Shown here in pieces: positions 9,773 through 22,300 of a stretch of 64,000 nt of DNA. This DNA is from Annona cherimola (lineage: Eukaryota; Streptophyta; Magnoliopsida; Magnoliales; Annonaceae): assembly GCA_030490835.1 (NCBI GenBank), contig CM059972.1, forward strand, positions 89,327,137 through 89,391,136, read 5' to 3'. A program made the position numbers and the translations under genes. The notes beneath the pieces were generated by a model that ran no database searches, was not told where the DNA came from, and saw only the letters and a list, made by a program, of their open reading frames with translations. Numbering within the stretch: position 1 is the first letter of the stretch; each line of letters begins with the position of its first letter.

Positions 9773-9786
9773 AAAAAGGGGGAGAT
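9773..9786 (+). other. Internal polypurine tract copy
   Basis: AAAAAGGGGGAGAT lies just after the third ORF and is identical to the 14 bases before the 3' LTR. Multiple polypurine tracts are reported for Sireviruses. Element B has a decayed counterpart near 18864-18876. Confidence 0.6.
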
Positions 9787-10125
9787 AGAATAGGTGAGTT
9801 GAGTAAAATTTTATTTTGGGTTGGGTAGTTTTGTATCCAGGTTTCATTTTTGTTTTGTGTTGCATTTTGTAAAAATGAAACTTGATACATATATATGCTA
9901 TTGATGAATGTTATGTTTGCTTAATATGTTATGATTAATAAAGTATTCAACATGATTTGCTTGAAAATGATTTGCTTGAAAGGTATCCAATATGCCAAAA
10001 TGATATAATAGTTGAAATTTCAAAAAGCTCTGACCTATATGACAAATGCTCTGTTTTTCAAAAAGACATATGAACATGATTAATGCTTGAAAGGTATCAA
10101 CTCAAATGAAGTTTTGTCAATCATC
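9787..10125 (+). other. AT-rich non-coding 3' region of element A
   Basis: The region between the two polypurine tracts contains short imperfect direct repeats (for example around CATGATTTGCTTGAAAATG, 9950-9975) and no open frame. Confidence 0.6.
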
Positions 10126-10139
10126 AAAAAGGGGGAGAT
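10126..10139 (+). other. Polypurine tract of element A
   Basis: AAAAAGGGGGAGAT directly precedes the TGTTGG start of the 3' LTR. It is the plus-strand priming site of reverse transcription. Confidence 0.95.
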
Positions 10140-11855
10140 TGTTGGAAACAATGTTTAAAACAATAAAAATTGACCAAAACTTGAGTTTTGATGATTAACA
10201 AGAACTAATTTGAGTATATAAAAGGTACTAATGTGTTTACTAATTGTTTAAGGAAAGCAAAGAGGTCAAGTCGATCTACAAGTCGACTTGGACTTCGACT
10301 TGGGTGAAGTCGATCCCAAAGTCGACTCAAAAATCGACTTGAGAATGAATCCCAAAAGGCAACAGGTGAAGTCGCAGGTCAAGTCGACTCCACTTGCGAC
10401 TTAGGAAGTCAAGTCGCATACGAAGTCGACTCCAGAATCGACTTCAAACAAAAGAAAATGTCCAGCGTTGATTTTGGGGGACGAAGCTGCCCAAGTCGCA
10501 AACGAAGTCGACTCCAGGAGCGACTTGAGTCAAGTTGCAGACAAGGTCGACTCCAACTTCGACTTGAGGATCATATTGAACTTGTTCAAACCCAAATGAG
10601 ATGAAAAGTTCATTCACAAGGAAACAAATGAAGATTCTTGAAGATCAAAGCTAAGACTCATATTCAATGTTCAAATCAAGTCTATCAAGCCAAGGCAAAT
10701 ATTCAAGCTTATTCAAATAAGGCAACACCCAAGTTATGGAGACCAAGTGAGTCCAAGACTAAGCGAGGAACAAACATATATCATGCAAGAACTCAAACAG
10801 CTCAAAAGCTTTGCAAAGATCAAGCCGAATCTTGAAGATCAAAGCAGCTTCAGCAAAACCCGAGCCAAGTCGCAGGCTAAGTCGACTTCAGGTTCGACTT
10901 GAGTCGAAGTCTAAAATCAAGTCGACTAAAACTCAGACTTGGGAAATTGGAAGAACTGGAGTCGCAGACGAAGTCGACTCCAGATGCGACTTGGGTTGCC
11001 AAGTCGCAAGCCAAGTCGACTCCATCTTCGACTTGGGTATAACGGTCAAATTTTCGAACGTTGAAGTTCATTTATTGCGCACCAACCACCTCCATAACGT
11101 TCATATTTTCTTCTCTCTATAAAAGGACCCTCAAATGAACGTGAAAAATAGACAAGAACATTACAAGATACTACTATATACTCTACAAAGTCCAAAGTGA
11201 GAAAAGAAGATCTAGAAAGGAATCCTATTTGCTTTTCTCCATTTCTGAGTGGTTCGTATACATTCTAAGGAAGAAGAAGAAAGCTTCAAGTTGCATGCGC
11301 CTTCATCAATATTCATCCAAAGCTGCTTCTACAACTTCTTCCTCGAGCTAAATCTGCCTACACAAATCTGTAAAGTGTAGTTTCATTTATTTCATTGTCT
11401 TGTTGTATAAATCTTGATTTAGCTTGGGTAGCTAAGATCAAGTATATGCAAAGTAGGGTGTGATTGGAGTGAGACTCATCACCTACTTTTGCATGTGAGT
11501 TGCTTATGCCCCCTAGAGCTAGAATCTAGAAGAGAGCAAGTGGCTCTAGTTGTATATGCCCCCTAGAGCTGAAATCTAGAAGAGAGCGGTGACTCTAAGT
11601 GTATTCGTGGAATACATAGTGAAACCCAAGTCACAACAGAGTGTGAGCTTGGAAGAGTGGAGTAGGGAAGGTTTGCCCGAACCACTATAAATCTTGTGTT
11701 ATATCTCTTTTTACTGCTTTATCTTTATTGCTCTCTAGCTCTTTTCAAAAGGGGATTAATTACTCAAAGGGTTAAGTCTTTATTTACCAAAGATTTTTTA
11801 AAGAACCCAATTCACCCCTCCCCTCTTGGGTTTTGTCACTAACTCGGGACCAACA
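10140..11855 (+). repeat. 3' LTR of element A
   Basis: This LTR is 1716 bp, offset by exactly 9146 from the 5' LTR. The single difference I see is T at 11836 (C at 2690). It carries the same U3 palindromic modules, TATA box (11118-11125) and 50-bp duplication (11507-11606). The target duplication GAAAG follows at 11856-11860. Confidence 0.96.
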
Positions 11856-13480
11856 GAAAGAACTTCCAAATGGACCGATGAGGAAGTAAAAATTGTCAAG
11901 AGCAACGCCAAGGCTATGAATTCATTATTTTGTGCTCTTACTGCATCTGAATATAATAGAGTATCCTCTTGTTTGACCGCCAAAGAAATATGGGATACAT
12001 TGACATCCATATATGAGGAAACTTCTCAAGTCTAAGGGACAAGGAAAAATATATTGATTGGAGAATTAGAAAGTTTTAAAATGTTAGAAACAGAAAATAT
12101 TTCTGAAATATTTGCTAAATTTTCTAAGATTACTAACGCCTTGAAAGGTCTAAGAAAAGCCATTTCTGAATCTGAGCAGGTCATGAAGATTCTAAGAGCT
12201 CTACCGGAATCTTGGACTCCAAAGATCACTGCAATAAAAGAAGCCAAGGAGATCTCATTAGCTCATTAATATCACATGAGCTAATCAAGAAAAGAAATGA
12301 AGATCACCACAAAGGCAAAAGAGTCATCGCCTTGAAATTCGCACAAGATTCGGATGACACCACCTCGTCGTCACAAAACGATGATGAAATCGCCTTTCTT
12401 ACAAAACGATTCAGAAAATTTGTAAGGAATGGAAGAAATTTCAAAAATTTTAAAGAAAAAAATTTTAAAGAGAAAAATAAAGAAATAGAAAAATGTTACT
12501 GGTGTGGCGGTTTGGGGCATATTCAAGCCCAATGTCCAACGCCCGAAGAGACTAAAGCAAAGGAGCAAAGAAAAAATCGAGGCGACAACAGAAAATTCCA
12601 AAGAATCAAAGGAAAAGGCATGTACGTAAACGAAGAAGAATCAACGACATGCAGCTCTTCAAGTGAAGAATGTGAAGCGGATTGTGCAAGAATTTGTAGC
12701 TTGGAAAATTCCGACATATGTCTTGCAGCAACGGAAATCTTAGAAGATCAAGCTACTTCAATAAACTGCGCAAGTAGTCAAGAGGTAACCTCGAAATAAA
12801 AATCTTTTTCAATTTTTTCTTCTACAAATGAATGCATCAAATGTTCTGAATTAGAAGAACTTCAACAAGCCTATGATTCATTGTATGAGGAAATAAAGAA
12901 ATTAGGAAATAAGTTTATAATAAAGAAAAGACAATGTGATGCCGTAATAATTGTGAACGGTAAACTTTCTGAAAAAGTTGATCAATTGAAAAATAAAAAG
13001 AATACCTTGATAAATAAGTTAGAAAAACTTAAAAAGGAAAACGAATCATTAAATGAATCACTTGCTAAGTTTTCTAATCCTGGAGAAAGTGTCAAAATGT
13101 TCTTGAAAATGACCTCCCAAAGTTATAAGAAATGACTTGGGTATACCACATTTGAGCCAGGTAAATCTAATGCTCCAAGGAACACAGCTAAACCCATTTA
13201 TGCTAAACCGAAAATAAATCATGTGGTTTTGACCAAAAGACCAACTGGGGAACCAATTACCAAATGGATTCCCACTCCTAGACTACTAGAAGCTTGTAAT
13301 TTTTGCAATAAGTTGGGACACAAGGTTTATCAATGCAAATTGAGAAAATTATAAAACCTTGGTGCAAAATTATTTTGGATGCCCAAAAGCATTGGATTAG
13401 TGGCTTCAAAGGAAGATCAACGTAGATTCTAATGGATAACTAACCCAAATGGACACATAAAATGGGTACCAAAAGGATGA
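11856..13480 (+). pseudogene. gag: gag remnant of element B (main part)
   Basis: It continues the gag broken at 993 by element A. The order is the same as in A: Gag core, CCHC knuckle (CYWCGGLGHIQAQC, near 12494), acidic linker, coiled-coil stretch and second knuckle (CNFCNKLGHKVYQC, near 13295), with a terminal TGA at 13478. Stops interrupt it, for example TAA after SK near 12797, TGA near 13133 and TAA near 13351, and there are frameshifts near 12250. Most of the stop changes are G-to-A or C-to-T, as expected for methylated, decaying repeats. Confidence 0.9.
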
Positions 13481-13505
13481 GCTCCACTTGACTTTATTTT
13501 TGCAG

Positions 13506-16500
13506 GTTTGTTTTAGAGCAAAGGCCAATAACATATGGTTTATGAATAGTGGTTGCTTAAGACACATGACAGGAGAAAAAGGACTGTTCCATAAGATTAA
13601 CCCTTGCAACGAAGGAATAGTTGCTTTTGGAAATAATAAAAAAGGTAAAATAAAAGGTAAATGAAATGTTTATGGAATTTCAAGTGCATATATTGAGGAC
13701 GTACTACTTGTTGAAGGATTCAAACATAACCTAATGAGTATTAGTCAATTATGTATTAAAGGATATAAAGTTGTATTTGAATCCTCTATTTGTAATGTAT
13801 TTGATGATGATAATATATTATTTAGTGGTAAAAGACATGGAAATGTATATTCAGTTTGCCTAGATGAACTTGAGGGAAAATGTCTAATAGCCATAGAAAA
13901 TGATCCATGGATATGACATACAAGACTTAGATATATAAATATGTCAAATATTAAAACGTTGTGGAAAAAGAATCTAGTACAAGAGTTACCAAAGCTTAAA
14001 TATGACAAGGATAAGATTTGCAAGGCTTGTCAATTATCTAAATAACCCAAAATGTCATTTTCCACCAAAAAGAAAATTTCAACATCTAGGCCACTTGAAT
14101 TACTGCATATGGATCTTTATGAGCCATCGGACATTTTAACTCTTGGTGGGAAAAAGTACGTATTTGTAATTGTTGATGATTTTTCAAGATTTACTTGGAT
14201 TATACTCTTAGCTAGCAAAGACGAAACATTTTCTATATTTGTCACTTTTTCAAATTTGGTGCAAAATGAAAAACAAAGTTCAATTATTTCCATTAGAAGT
14301 GATCATGGTGGTGAATTTGAAAATAAACGATTCATAGAATTTTGCAATAAAAAAGGAATTCACCATACATTTTCTGCACCAAGAACTCCTCAACAAAACG
14401 GAGTTGTTGAAAGAAAAAATCGGACAATACAAGAAATGACTAGAATTATGCTAAATGAGAGTAAGTTGTACAAAAGATTTTGGGGTGAAGCTGTAAGTAC
14501 AGCTTGTCATGTATTAACCGAGTTACCATTAGAGCAATATTGAAAAAGACCCCATATGAACTTTGGAAAGGCAGAAAACCAAACATATCATATTTACATA
14601 CTTTTGGATGTATTTGTTATATCTTAAACAATGGAAAAATAAATTTGGAAAAATTAGATGCCAAAAGTGATGAAATAATTTTTCTTGGTTATTTATCAAA
14701 TAGCAAAGTATATAGAATTTTCAACAAAAAAATCAAATAGTAGATGAATCAATATATGTTATTTTTGATGAATTTAACCAAACTCCGAAAAAGGAGGATG
14801 AATTAAGTGATGTAGATGATATATCGAATAATTCAAAAGCAAAACAACAAAAGTAACAAGAGGAAACCGAGCCCAAGTCAGAAAATTCCATAGAGGAAAA
14901 GGTAAGTGAAGGTAAGGATTCCTATAAACCTCTAACTGATTTGAAATTCAAAAACGCTCATCCAATTGAGCAAATTATTGGCAATATCTATGAAGGAGTA
15001 AAGACTAGAAGGTCAAAACAAAACATTTGTGGACAATATGCTTTTGTATCAAAAATTGAACCAACAACTATCGAACAAGCTCTTAATGATGAAAACTGGG
15101 TTATTGTAATTCAAGAAGAGCTAAATCAATTTGAAAGAAATAATGTATGACACTTAGTTCCTAGACCCAAAGATTGCACTATCATTGGTACTAAATGGGT
15201 ATTTAGGAACAAATTAGACGAAAGTAGACTTATAATAAGAAATAAAGCCAGACTAGTAGCCAAAGAGTATTCCCAAGAAGAAGGGATTGATTTTGAAGAA
15301 TCATATGCACCTGTGGCTAGACTAGAAGCCATATGCATTTTACTTGCATTTGCTTCTCACATGGATTTCAAATTGTTTCAAATGGATGTGAAAAGCGCAT
15401 TTTTGAATGGATATTTGAATGAAGAAGTATATGTTGAACAACCCCCTGGATTTGAAGAAAAGGATCAATCAAAATATGTTTATAAATTAACCAAGGCATT
15501 ATACGGACTAAAACAAGCTCCACGAGCTTGGTATGAAAAGTTGAACAAATTTTTGATTGATCATGAATTTCAAAGAGGAAAAGTTTATACTACATTATTC
15601 ATCAAGTATAAGAGTAAACATATTTTAATTGTTCAAATTTACGTAGATGATATAATATTTGGTTCTACTGATGAAACTTTGTGCAAAGAATTTTCTAAGA
15701 TTATGCAGAGCGAATTCGAAATAAGCATGATGGGAGAATTAAATTTCTTTCTTAGACTGCAAATCAAGCAACAAGCCGAAGGGATATTTATAAATTAGTC
15801 CAAGTATATCGAAAAAATACTAAAAAAATTCGGAATGCAAACTAGCAAGGGAGCAAACACTACAATGAGTTCAACAATCAAGATCGACACGGATAAAAAT
15901 GGTAAATGTATCAACCAAAAGCTATATAGAAGTATGATAGGATCTTTGTTGTATTTAACTGCTTCTAGATCAGAATTCTTTTCAGTGTTTGCATGTGTTC
16001 TAGATTTCAATCATGTTTTAAAGAATCACATTTATTGGCAGTAAAATTTTTTTTTAAATATTTGATAAATACTACTAATCTTGGATTATGGTATCCAAAG
16101 GGGTCAACTTTTGATTTAATCGGCTACTCGGATGCGGATTTTGCCGGATACAAAGTAGATAGAAAAAGTACTAGTGGAACATGTCAATTCCTTAGAAACA
16201 TGTTGGTTTCATGGTATTCAAGGAAATAAACTAGTGTTGCTCTATCTACGGTGGAAGCCGAATATATAGCCACCGGGAGCTGTTGTGCCCAAATACTTTA
16301 GATGAAATAACAACTAAAAGACTATGGTATTGATTATCATAATATTCCAATTAGATGTGACAATACAAGTGCAATTTGTTTGACTAAAAATCCTGTATTG
16401 CATTCTAGAACCAAACATATAGATGTAAGACATCATTTTATTCGTGGACATGTTGAAAATCATGATGTTTGTTTGGAATATGTGAAAACTGATGATCAAA

Positions 16501-16583
16501 TTGCAGATATTTTCACCAAACCTTTAGCAAAAGAATCATTTTACAAAATTAAAAATGATATGGGGATGATTGAGTTAAATTAA
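13506..16583 (+). pseudogene. pol: pol remnant of element B
   Basis: It is homologous to pol of A along its whole length. Recognisable parts: protease with the catalytic Asp replaced (NSG for DSG near 13547), integrase (SDHGGEF near 14297, [13 protein letters not shown] near 14390), reverse transcriptase (YVDD near 15642) and RNase H ([18 protein letters not shown] near 16124). Many stops are present (near 13661, 13914, 14041, 15796, 16228, 16300) and some frameshifts (near 14515, 14735). The TGA at 15148-15150 is at the same Trp position as the sole stop in A. Loss of the protease Asp and many stops make it non-functional. Confidence 0.9.
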
Positions 16584-17227
16584 AAATAATTAGATAGGAG
16601 AAATGGACTTAGAAAAGTCCAAGTTGATAGGCTACGTCGACTCCGGTAAAGTAGACTCCAGGTAGGCGAAGTCGACTCCGCGTTAGAGCGAAGTCGACTC
16701 CGCGTTAGGGCGAAGTCGACTTCAGCGCGCGACCGTTGGGCTTCCTCTCCCTCTTTTTTCTTTCTTTTCTCTCTTCTTCCTTTCTTTCTTCTCATTTCCC
16801 TCGCCCGCGCCGTCTCTCCAGTCTTCTTCTTCCTCTCCTCTCTCTTAGTCTCCACTTTTCTCTCTCCCAGCCTCTCCATTTCCTTCTGGCTCTCTCTTTC
16901 GTTTCTCCCACTCAATCTTCCTCTCCATTATCATTTCTCTCAATCCATTTCCCTCTCAATTTTTCTCTCCCTCTCTCTAGTTTTTCTCTAGCTCTCCCTC
17001 CTTTTTCTCTCAAGCTCAGACAACACTCGTATCCCTCTCACTATTCCTTTCTCTCTATCTTTCTCCATCTCTCCTCTCTCCCTTTTTCGCTCAAGCTCTC
17101 TCTCGGAATTCTCTCAACAAATCTCTCCTGCTCTCTTCTCTCATTTCTGTCGTTTTCTCTTTTTTCACTCCCTCTCCATTCCTCTCAAAATCTCACCTTG
17201 AAAATTTCATTTCAAAAATCAAATCCA
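16584..17227 (+). promoter_or_regulatory. Spacer before third ORF of element B
   Basis: Four to five AAGTCGACTCC-like cores (16635-16730) and a GCGCGCGACCG stretch are followed by about 430 bases of almost pure pyrimidine (16740-17190). The layout is the same as in 7684-8170 of A, so the arrangement is conserved between the two elements. Confidence 0.45.
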
Positions 17228-18863
17228 ATTACACCCAAATCTAGACTACCCAAACTAGATGTATCCAAACCATCCTTGAAGCCAGTTCCTAGACAATTAG
17301 GCTCCAAATCCGAAGAGAAGATTCCCAGGAGACAACGGACTCCCTCCAAACTTGCCCGGAAAGAACCGTCAACTACTACCGGCCGTCGGGTCCGATTCCA
17401 AGCCGGGACTGCATCAACGTCTGCTCCTAAAGAAGAGGACTTGCAAACCTTTGGAAGTTCAGATATTGGGGCCAGAAAAAGGGAACCCCAGCCACGAAAG
17501 GGAAAGTCTTGAAAATGCCGATGACATATTTCAAGACCGAGCTACAACACAGTGCTTCTACAAAAGTTTCTATGAGCGTAAGGTTTTTATTCCTAAGATC
17601 ATAGATTTCAAGTTTCTAAGCGACTATGAGTTTGAAATTGAGGAATTATTGGATTTCCAAGGATGGACTAGACTGCTTAAATAAGATGATAGGGTATATC
17701 CCGACTTGACTAGGATTTTCTACTACCTATGGGATAATCAGTATTTCAGAACTTTTGTAAAAGGAGTAGAAATATTTTTGGTAACAAGAGGGGTCCCAAG
17801 CCTAGATCAAGCTATTAGGCAGGTGGGACAAATCTTGGAGGTCCCTTATGATGAGGAACGACTGCCTGCAGATCTATCTATCTCCCAAATGTATAATCAT
17901 CTCACCAGGAGCAACAGATATCATACTGGGGTCAAATTTTTGCATTACATGGATTTATCCCTAAGGCTAAGGGTCCTAAGGCTATTGATTGCCCACTGCA
18001 TATACCCAAAAGGTTGAGACAGAAATCAGCTAAACCCACAGGAGGCAGAAATTCTCTGGAAAATCGCAAATCGAGTCAAAGTCAGCCTTCCGCGACTCTT
18101 CCTAGAAGCCTCGGCTTCCAGAAAGGACAACCCACGAGGGGTTTTACCATACGGGACATAGATCACTAAGATCCTAGGGCATTTTGAGGTCGACATTGAT
18201 GGTGAACCATTCGAGATTTTGAAACCAACAAATGCGATCAATAAGGCCTTGCTCCAACGAATGAAGATCAATGTGGAGCAGTTTAGGGCGGAGCGTATCC
18301 AAGAAAGGATGGGCGTACCGACTCCAGAAGAAGCCGGAGATGCACAGGTTTAGGGGGAGCAGCCCCCGCCACCACCAAAGGAGCAACCCGCTCCACCTCA
18401 GGACGCTCCCGAGGAGCCTGCTTCGCCATTATCACATGGATCCTACTCACCCCGTGGTTCCGAGATCCCAGATCTCGCTCCTCGGCCACCATCTTGGGAC
18501 AACTCAGTCAATACGATCCGGGAGCACCTAGAACAGATCAAGGATCGCCTGACTAGTCAGATCTTCGGGGTCCTAAATGCTATCATGGACATGCATTCTC
18601 GACAGGATCGCATGGATGGGGAGCTACGGATGATTCGATATCATTTAGCATCCGGAAGCCACAAGAATCAACCGATACCTGAACTGAATCCATTTGACAC
18701 CGGATCAGTACGCAGAGATCCGACTCCGGGCCCTATCTCATCATTTTATTCATCAGCTCATGTTCTACCTGTCCAACCTACTTCTGCTCTCCAATCTCCA
18801 TATACCATATCGACATTCTTATATGTCAAATCTCACCAAATCAATCCATATTCGATCTATTGA
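17228..18863 (+). pseudogene. Third-ORF remnant of element B
   Basis: It is homologous to the third ORF of A (FYERKVFIPKIIDFKFLSDYEF region near 17560; LRVLRLLIAHC near 17975). The start ATG is replaced (ATTACACCC), and stops or frameshifts occur near 17510, 17683, 18017, 18160 and 18352. The end coincides with TGA 18861-18863 just before the decayed internal polypurine tract. Confidence 0.85.
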
Positions 18864-19287
18864 CAAAAAGGGAGAGAATAGTTGAGTTAGTGTTTAGATT
18901 TTTTGAATTTTGGGTTGGGTAGCTTGTATATAGGTTTTAATTTGCTTTTGAAACTTGTATGCAATATTTTTTTATCATATATGAAAAGTTTATGAAAAAA
19001 TTTATTTATGCTCTGTTTGTGCAAAGTTTATACTTATGCTCTGATTACTTGTGCTCTGTTTTTATATGAAATTGAAATGGTTGTTTTGAATGATTGTATG
19101 AATGGATTCAACTTGTGATTTAAGAGATTCTTGGAAATAACATATACAAATGTTGAAAATGAAATATGAATGACAATTCAAAAGGCAAATGACCTATAAT
19201 AATCCTAAAAATATCAAAACAAAATAAAATGGCATGCGAAAGGTATATACTCAAATCGGTTTTGTCAATCATAAAAAAGGGGGAGAT
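18864..19287 (+). other. 3' non-coding region and polypurine tract of element B
   Basis: AT-rich sequence without genes, starting with a decayed purine tract (AAAAAGGGAGAGAATAG) and ending with AAAAAAGGGGGAGAT at 19273-19287, directly before the 3' LTR. Confidence 0.8.
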
Positions 19288-21011
19288 TGTTGGAAACAAG
19301 TGTTGAAATCAAAGGCAAAATATCCAAAGTATGTGTTTTGATGATTAACAACTCAATTTGAGTAAATTTTAGCTATTAATATATTTTGTGCAATGTTTAA
19401 GGATATAAAAATGAAAAATATGAAGCATGGCAGGTTAAGTCGATCCCCAAGTTGACTCAGACATTGACTTAGGCCAAGTTGATTCCCAAGTCGACTCCAA
19501 CAGCGACTTCAAGGGCCATTTTTTGTTCAGCGTTGAAATTGGGGACCAAAAGCTGCCGAAGTCGCAAACGAAGTCGACTCCACATGCGACTTGGGTGAAG
19601 TCGCAGACCAAGTCGACTTCAGCTTCGACTTCAGACTGACAATACAGTTTTTGAAGAGCAAAGTCGCAAACCAAGTCGACCTGATGTTCGACTTGAGTGA
19701 AGTTGAAGACCAAGTCGACTTAAACTTTCAAGTAGGAACAAATGAAGATCAAAACTAGTCCAAAGCAAGTAAGGTTGCATGAATTCATCATGTTGGATTG
19801 AGAACATACACTTGGACATCTTTCATGCACTCCATGATCTAAGTACTCAAGAATTCAAGACATGGAGTCAAAAGGTTTCAAGCTAAAATAATCATACAGA
19901 ATTTCAAATGATACAAATCAAGGGAAGAACATTTAATTTGAAGGAAATAAAGTGACCAAAGTCATTTCAAAAGAATTCAAGTTCAACTAGCAAGCTAAGA
20001 AAGTCAAGTCGCAACCGAAGTCGACTCCAGAAGCGACTTGGGTCAAGTCCCAGTCCAAGTCGACCTAAAAGATAGACTTGGAAATTGGAGGAATACGAAG
20101 TCGCATCCGAAGTCGACTCCATATGCGACTTGGGTCAAGTTCAAGACCAAGTCGACCTGAGGAAGAACTTGAGCCGCCTGTTTTCAACTGAAGTAGCACC
20201 TGAAGTCGACTCCACCTGCGACTTGGGTCTTAACGTTCGAAAATTTGAATGTTGGCGCATTTATTACACGCCAACCAACTCTCTAACATTCAAATCTCTC
20301 ATTGCATTATATATAGACACTCGAGTGAACGAGGAAACACACAAGATTGAGCAAAAAAAGAGGAAAGAGAAGCTACTAAGTTCTATATCCCACTTTTTTC
20401 TACATTTGAGTGATTTATACATGTTTTGAAGGAAGAAGGAGATTTAACTTGCTGCATACTCCAACGTCGATCGATTTGTCACTTCTACGTGTTCTTCCTC
20501 GAGCTAAAACTTGCCTACACAAATCTGTAAAGTGTAGATTTCTTTCATTTCATTTTGTTATTTGATTTTTGATACTTGGTTTGATTTTGGTGTTTCAAAC
20601 CAAGTGATAGCAAAGTAGCGTTGTGACTGGAGTGAGACTTGTCACCTACTTGCGCTACGTGTTGTATATGCCCCATAGAGCTAGAATCTAGAAGAGAGCG
20701 GATGCTCTGGTTGTATCTGCCCCCTAGAGCTGGAATCTAGAAGAGAGCGGAGGCTCTAGTTGTATTCGCGAAATACATAGAAGTCACAAGGGGTGTGAGC
20801 TTGGAAGAGTGGAGTAGGGAAGGTTGTCCGAACCACTATAAATCTTGTCCATTGTTTTTCATTTCCACTTTCATAATCTTGTTGCTTTCCATTTGCTTTA
20901 TTAAAGGGGACTAAACTAAACCGGGCTAAAGTTTCCAATTTAAATTGAAAATTTTAAATACCCAATTCACCCATTCCTTTCCGGAAAATTGCCATTAATT
21001 CAGGACCAACA
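19288..21011 (+). repeat. 3' LTR of element B
   Basis: This LTR is 1724 bp, TGTTGG to CCAACA. It contains palindromic AAGTCGACTCC modules (about 19440-20225) and a TATA box at 20308-20315 (TATATATA). The 49-50 bp unit beginning TGCCCC occurs twice (20669 and 20718) but only once in the partner LTR. The expected target duplication starts GGGAT at 21012; its partner lies outside the window. Confidence 0.93.
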
Positions 21012-21116
21012 GGGATCAACTCCAAAAAGGGAGAAATTTCTGTTTAAACAAAGAATTTTAAAATACCCAATTTACCCCTCCCCTCTTGGGTAATTACCAT
21101 AAATTCGGGACCAACA
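21012..21116 (+). mobile_element. 3' end fragment of a third Sirevirus-like LTR
   Basis: The fragment shares the characteristic LTR end with A and B (CCCAATTTACCCCTCCCCTC, then CGGGACCAACA) but is only 105 bp. Element B apparently inserted into it, giving a third nesting level. No primer site follows 21116, so this may be the end of a 3' or solo LTR. Confidence 0.7.
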
Positions 21117-21300
21117 GTTCTTAACAAAAGGGAAAATGTCTAGCCATTTCACAAAGGCCATGACTCTTTCCAGACAAGCTTCCACTCTCTCTCTTCCTCT
21201 TCTGTTGTTGGTCCATCTAAAAGAGTAGCCAACATATCCCAAATCACAAAGATCGTAGTAGTCCACCATCTCTCTGAACAGGTACATTTGATGAGACAAG
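21117..21300 (-). pseudogene. LINE (L1-type) endonuclease fragment
   Basis: The minus-strand translation contains CDLGYVGYSFRWTNNRRG and RVEACLERVMAFVKWLDIFP, typical of the C-terminal part of the endonuclease of plant L1 LINEs. Only about 60 residues remain; the frame runs on into the LTR fragment by chance. Confidence 0.75.
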
Positions 21301-21326
21301 TTGTTAGTTAGGATGAACTCTAAATA

Positions 21327-21780
21327 TAGGGGTGTAAGACGAGAGGGTTTTACCCAACTCGAACCCAGTACCTATGCCGGTACTATGTAGTCCAGTCTGC
21401 GTCAAACCCGGTACCGAACCCTATGCCACGAATTTTGGTATGGGTCAAAGTAGGTTTGGGCCGAGTTGAGACCTGACCAAGTTAAAAAATTATTATTCAA
21501 AAAATCAAAAAAATTTCCACGCTGGGTTTTGACATGGCCAAATAAAGAAATTAAGAAAAATACTTTTCGTATTTTCTCTCTATCATATTATATCATTTTA
21601 TCATCTCAAAAATATTTACTTTTCCACTTTTTATCTCCCTTTTCTACTAGAGGTGCACACCGGGGGGTTTTATCTGGCCCACACCTGGTACCTATTTTGA
21701 CCCGATGCATTTAGGTCCGGGTTGAACTAAATACCGACCCTCGTAACATCAAATTTGATTCAGGTTGGATAGGGTACAAG
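21327..21780 (+). mobile_element. hAT-type MITE fragments
   Basis: TAGGGGTGTAA at 21327 is the terminal sequence shared with the clearer hAT-type MITE at 42049. TAGAGGTGCACACC at 21648 looks like a second, nested start. The GGTACCGAACCC-rich interior fits this kind of element. I could not find matching right ends or 8-bp target duplications. Confidence 0.35.
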
Positions 21781-21789
21781 CTAGGTTCA

Positions 21790-22300
21790 AAAAATAGAGT
21801 TGTTTTCTCAAATTAATTCAAAATTTAAATTTAAAAATAATTACATGGAGAAATTTTTCAATAAATTTAAGAATATAAATTTTAAGATAATTATATGAAA
21901 AATATTTTTGCAATAAATTTTAAAATAATTATGTGGAGAATGTTTCCACAGTAAATTTAAAAATGAAAATTTTAAAATAATTATATAGAGAACATTTCCA
22001 CAATAAATTTAAAATATAAAATTTCAAATAATTATATGAAGAACATTTCTACAATAAATTTAAAAATGTAAATTTAAAAATAATTTTATGAAAAAATTAT
22101 ATAATAATTTAAAATCATAAGTTTTAAAATAACATATAGAGACATTTCTATGATAAATTTAAAATTTTAAATTTTAAAATAATTATATTGAGAATTCTCT
22201 ATAATAAATTTAAAATAATTGTATAGAGAATATTTCTACAATAAATTTTAAAATAAATATATGGAGAAAATTTTTATGATAAATTAAAAAATGGTAGTAA
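21790..22300. repeat. Degenerate AT-rich tandem repeat (unit about 55 bp)
   Basis: Eight to nine diverged copies of a unit read roughly as TAAAATAATTATATGGAGAA, then CATTTCCACAATAAATTTAAAA. There is no coding potential. Confidence 0.6.

Larger units (their letters stand above)
994..11855 (+). mobile_element. Element A: near-intact Sirevirus-like Ty1/copia retrotransposon
   Basis: Two 1716-bp LTRs (994-2709 and 10140-11855) start TGTTGG and end CCAACA. The element is flanked by the 5-bp target duplication GAAAG (989-993 and 11856-11860). Order of parts: LTR, Met-tRNA primer site, gag, pol (protease, integrase, reverse transcriptase, RNase H, the copia order), a third ORF, polypurine tract, LTR. 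By eye I found only one difference between the LTRs (C at 2690, T at 11836), so the insertion is very recent. Length (10.9 kb), long LTRs, extended Gag and an extra ORF after pol fit the Sirevirus (SIRE/Maximus) lineage. Its pol has one in-frame TGA, so it may not be autonomous. It lies inside gag of the related older element B. Confidence 0.96.

Noticed and set aside
16736..17512. A 258-codon protein starting at 16736
   Set aside because: The first 160 codons are the translated pyrimidine tract; only the end is the decayed third ORF of element B.
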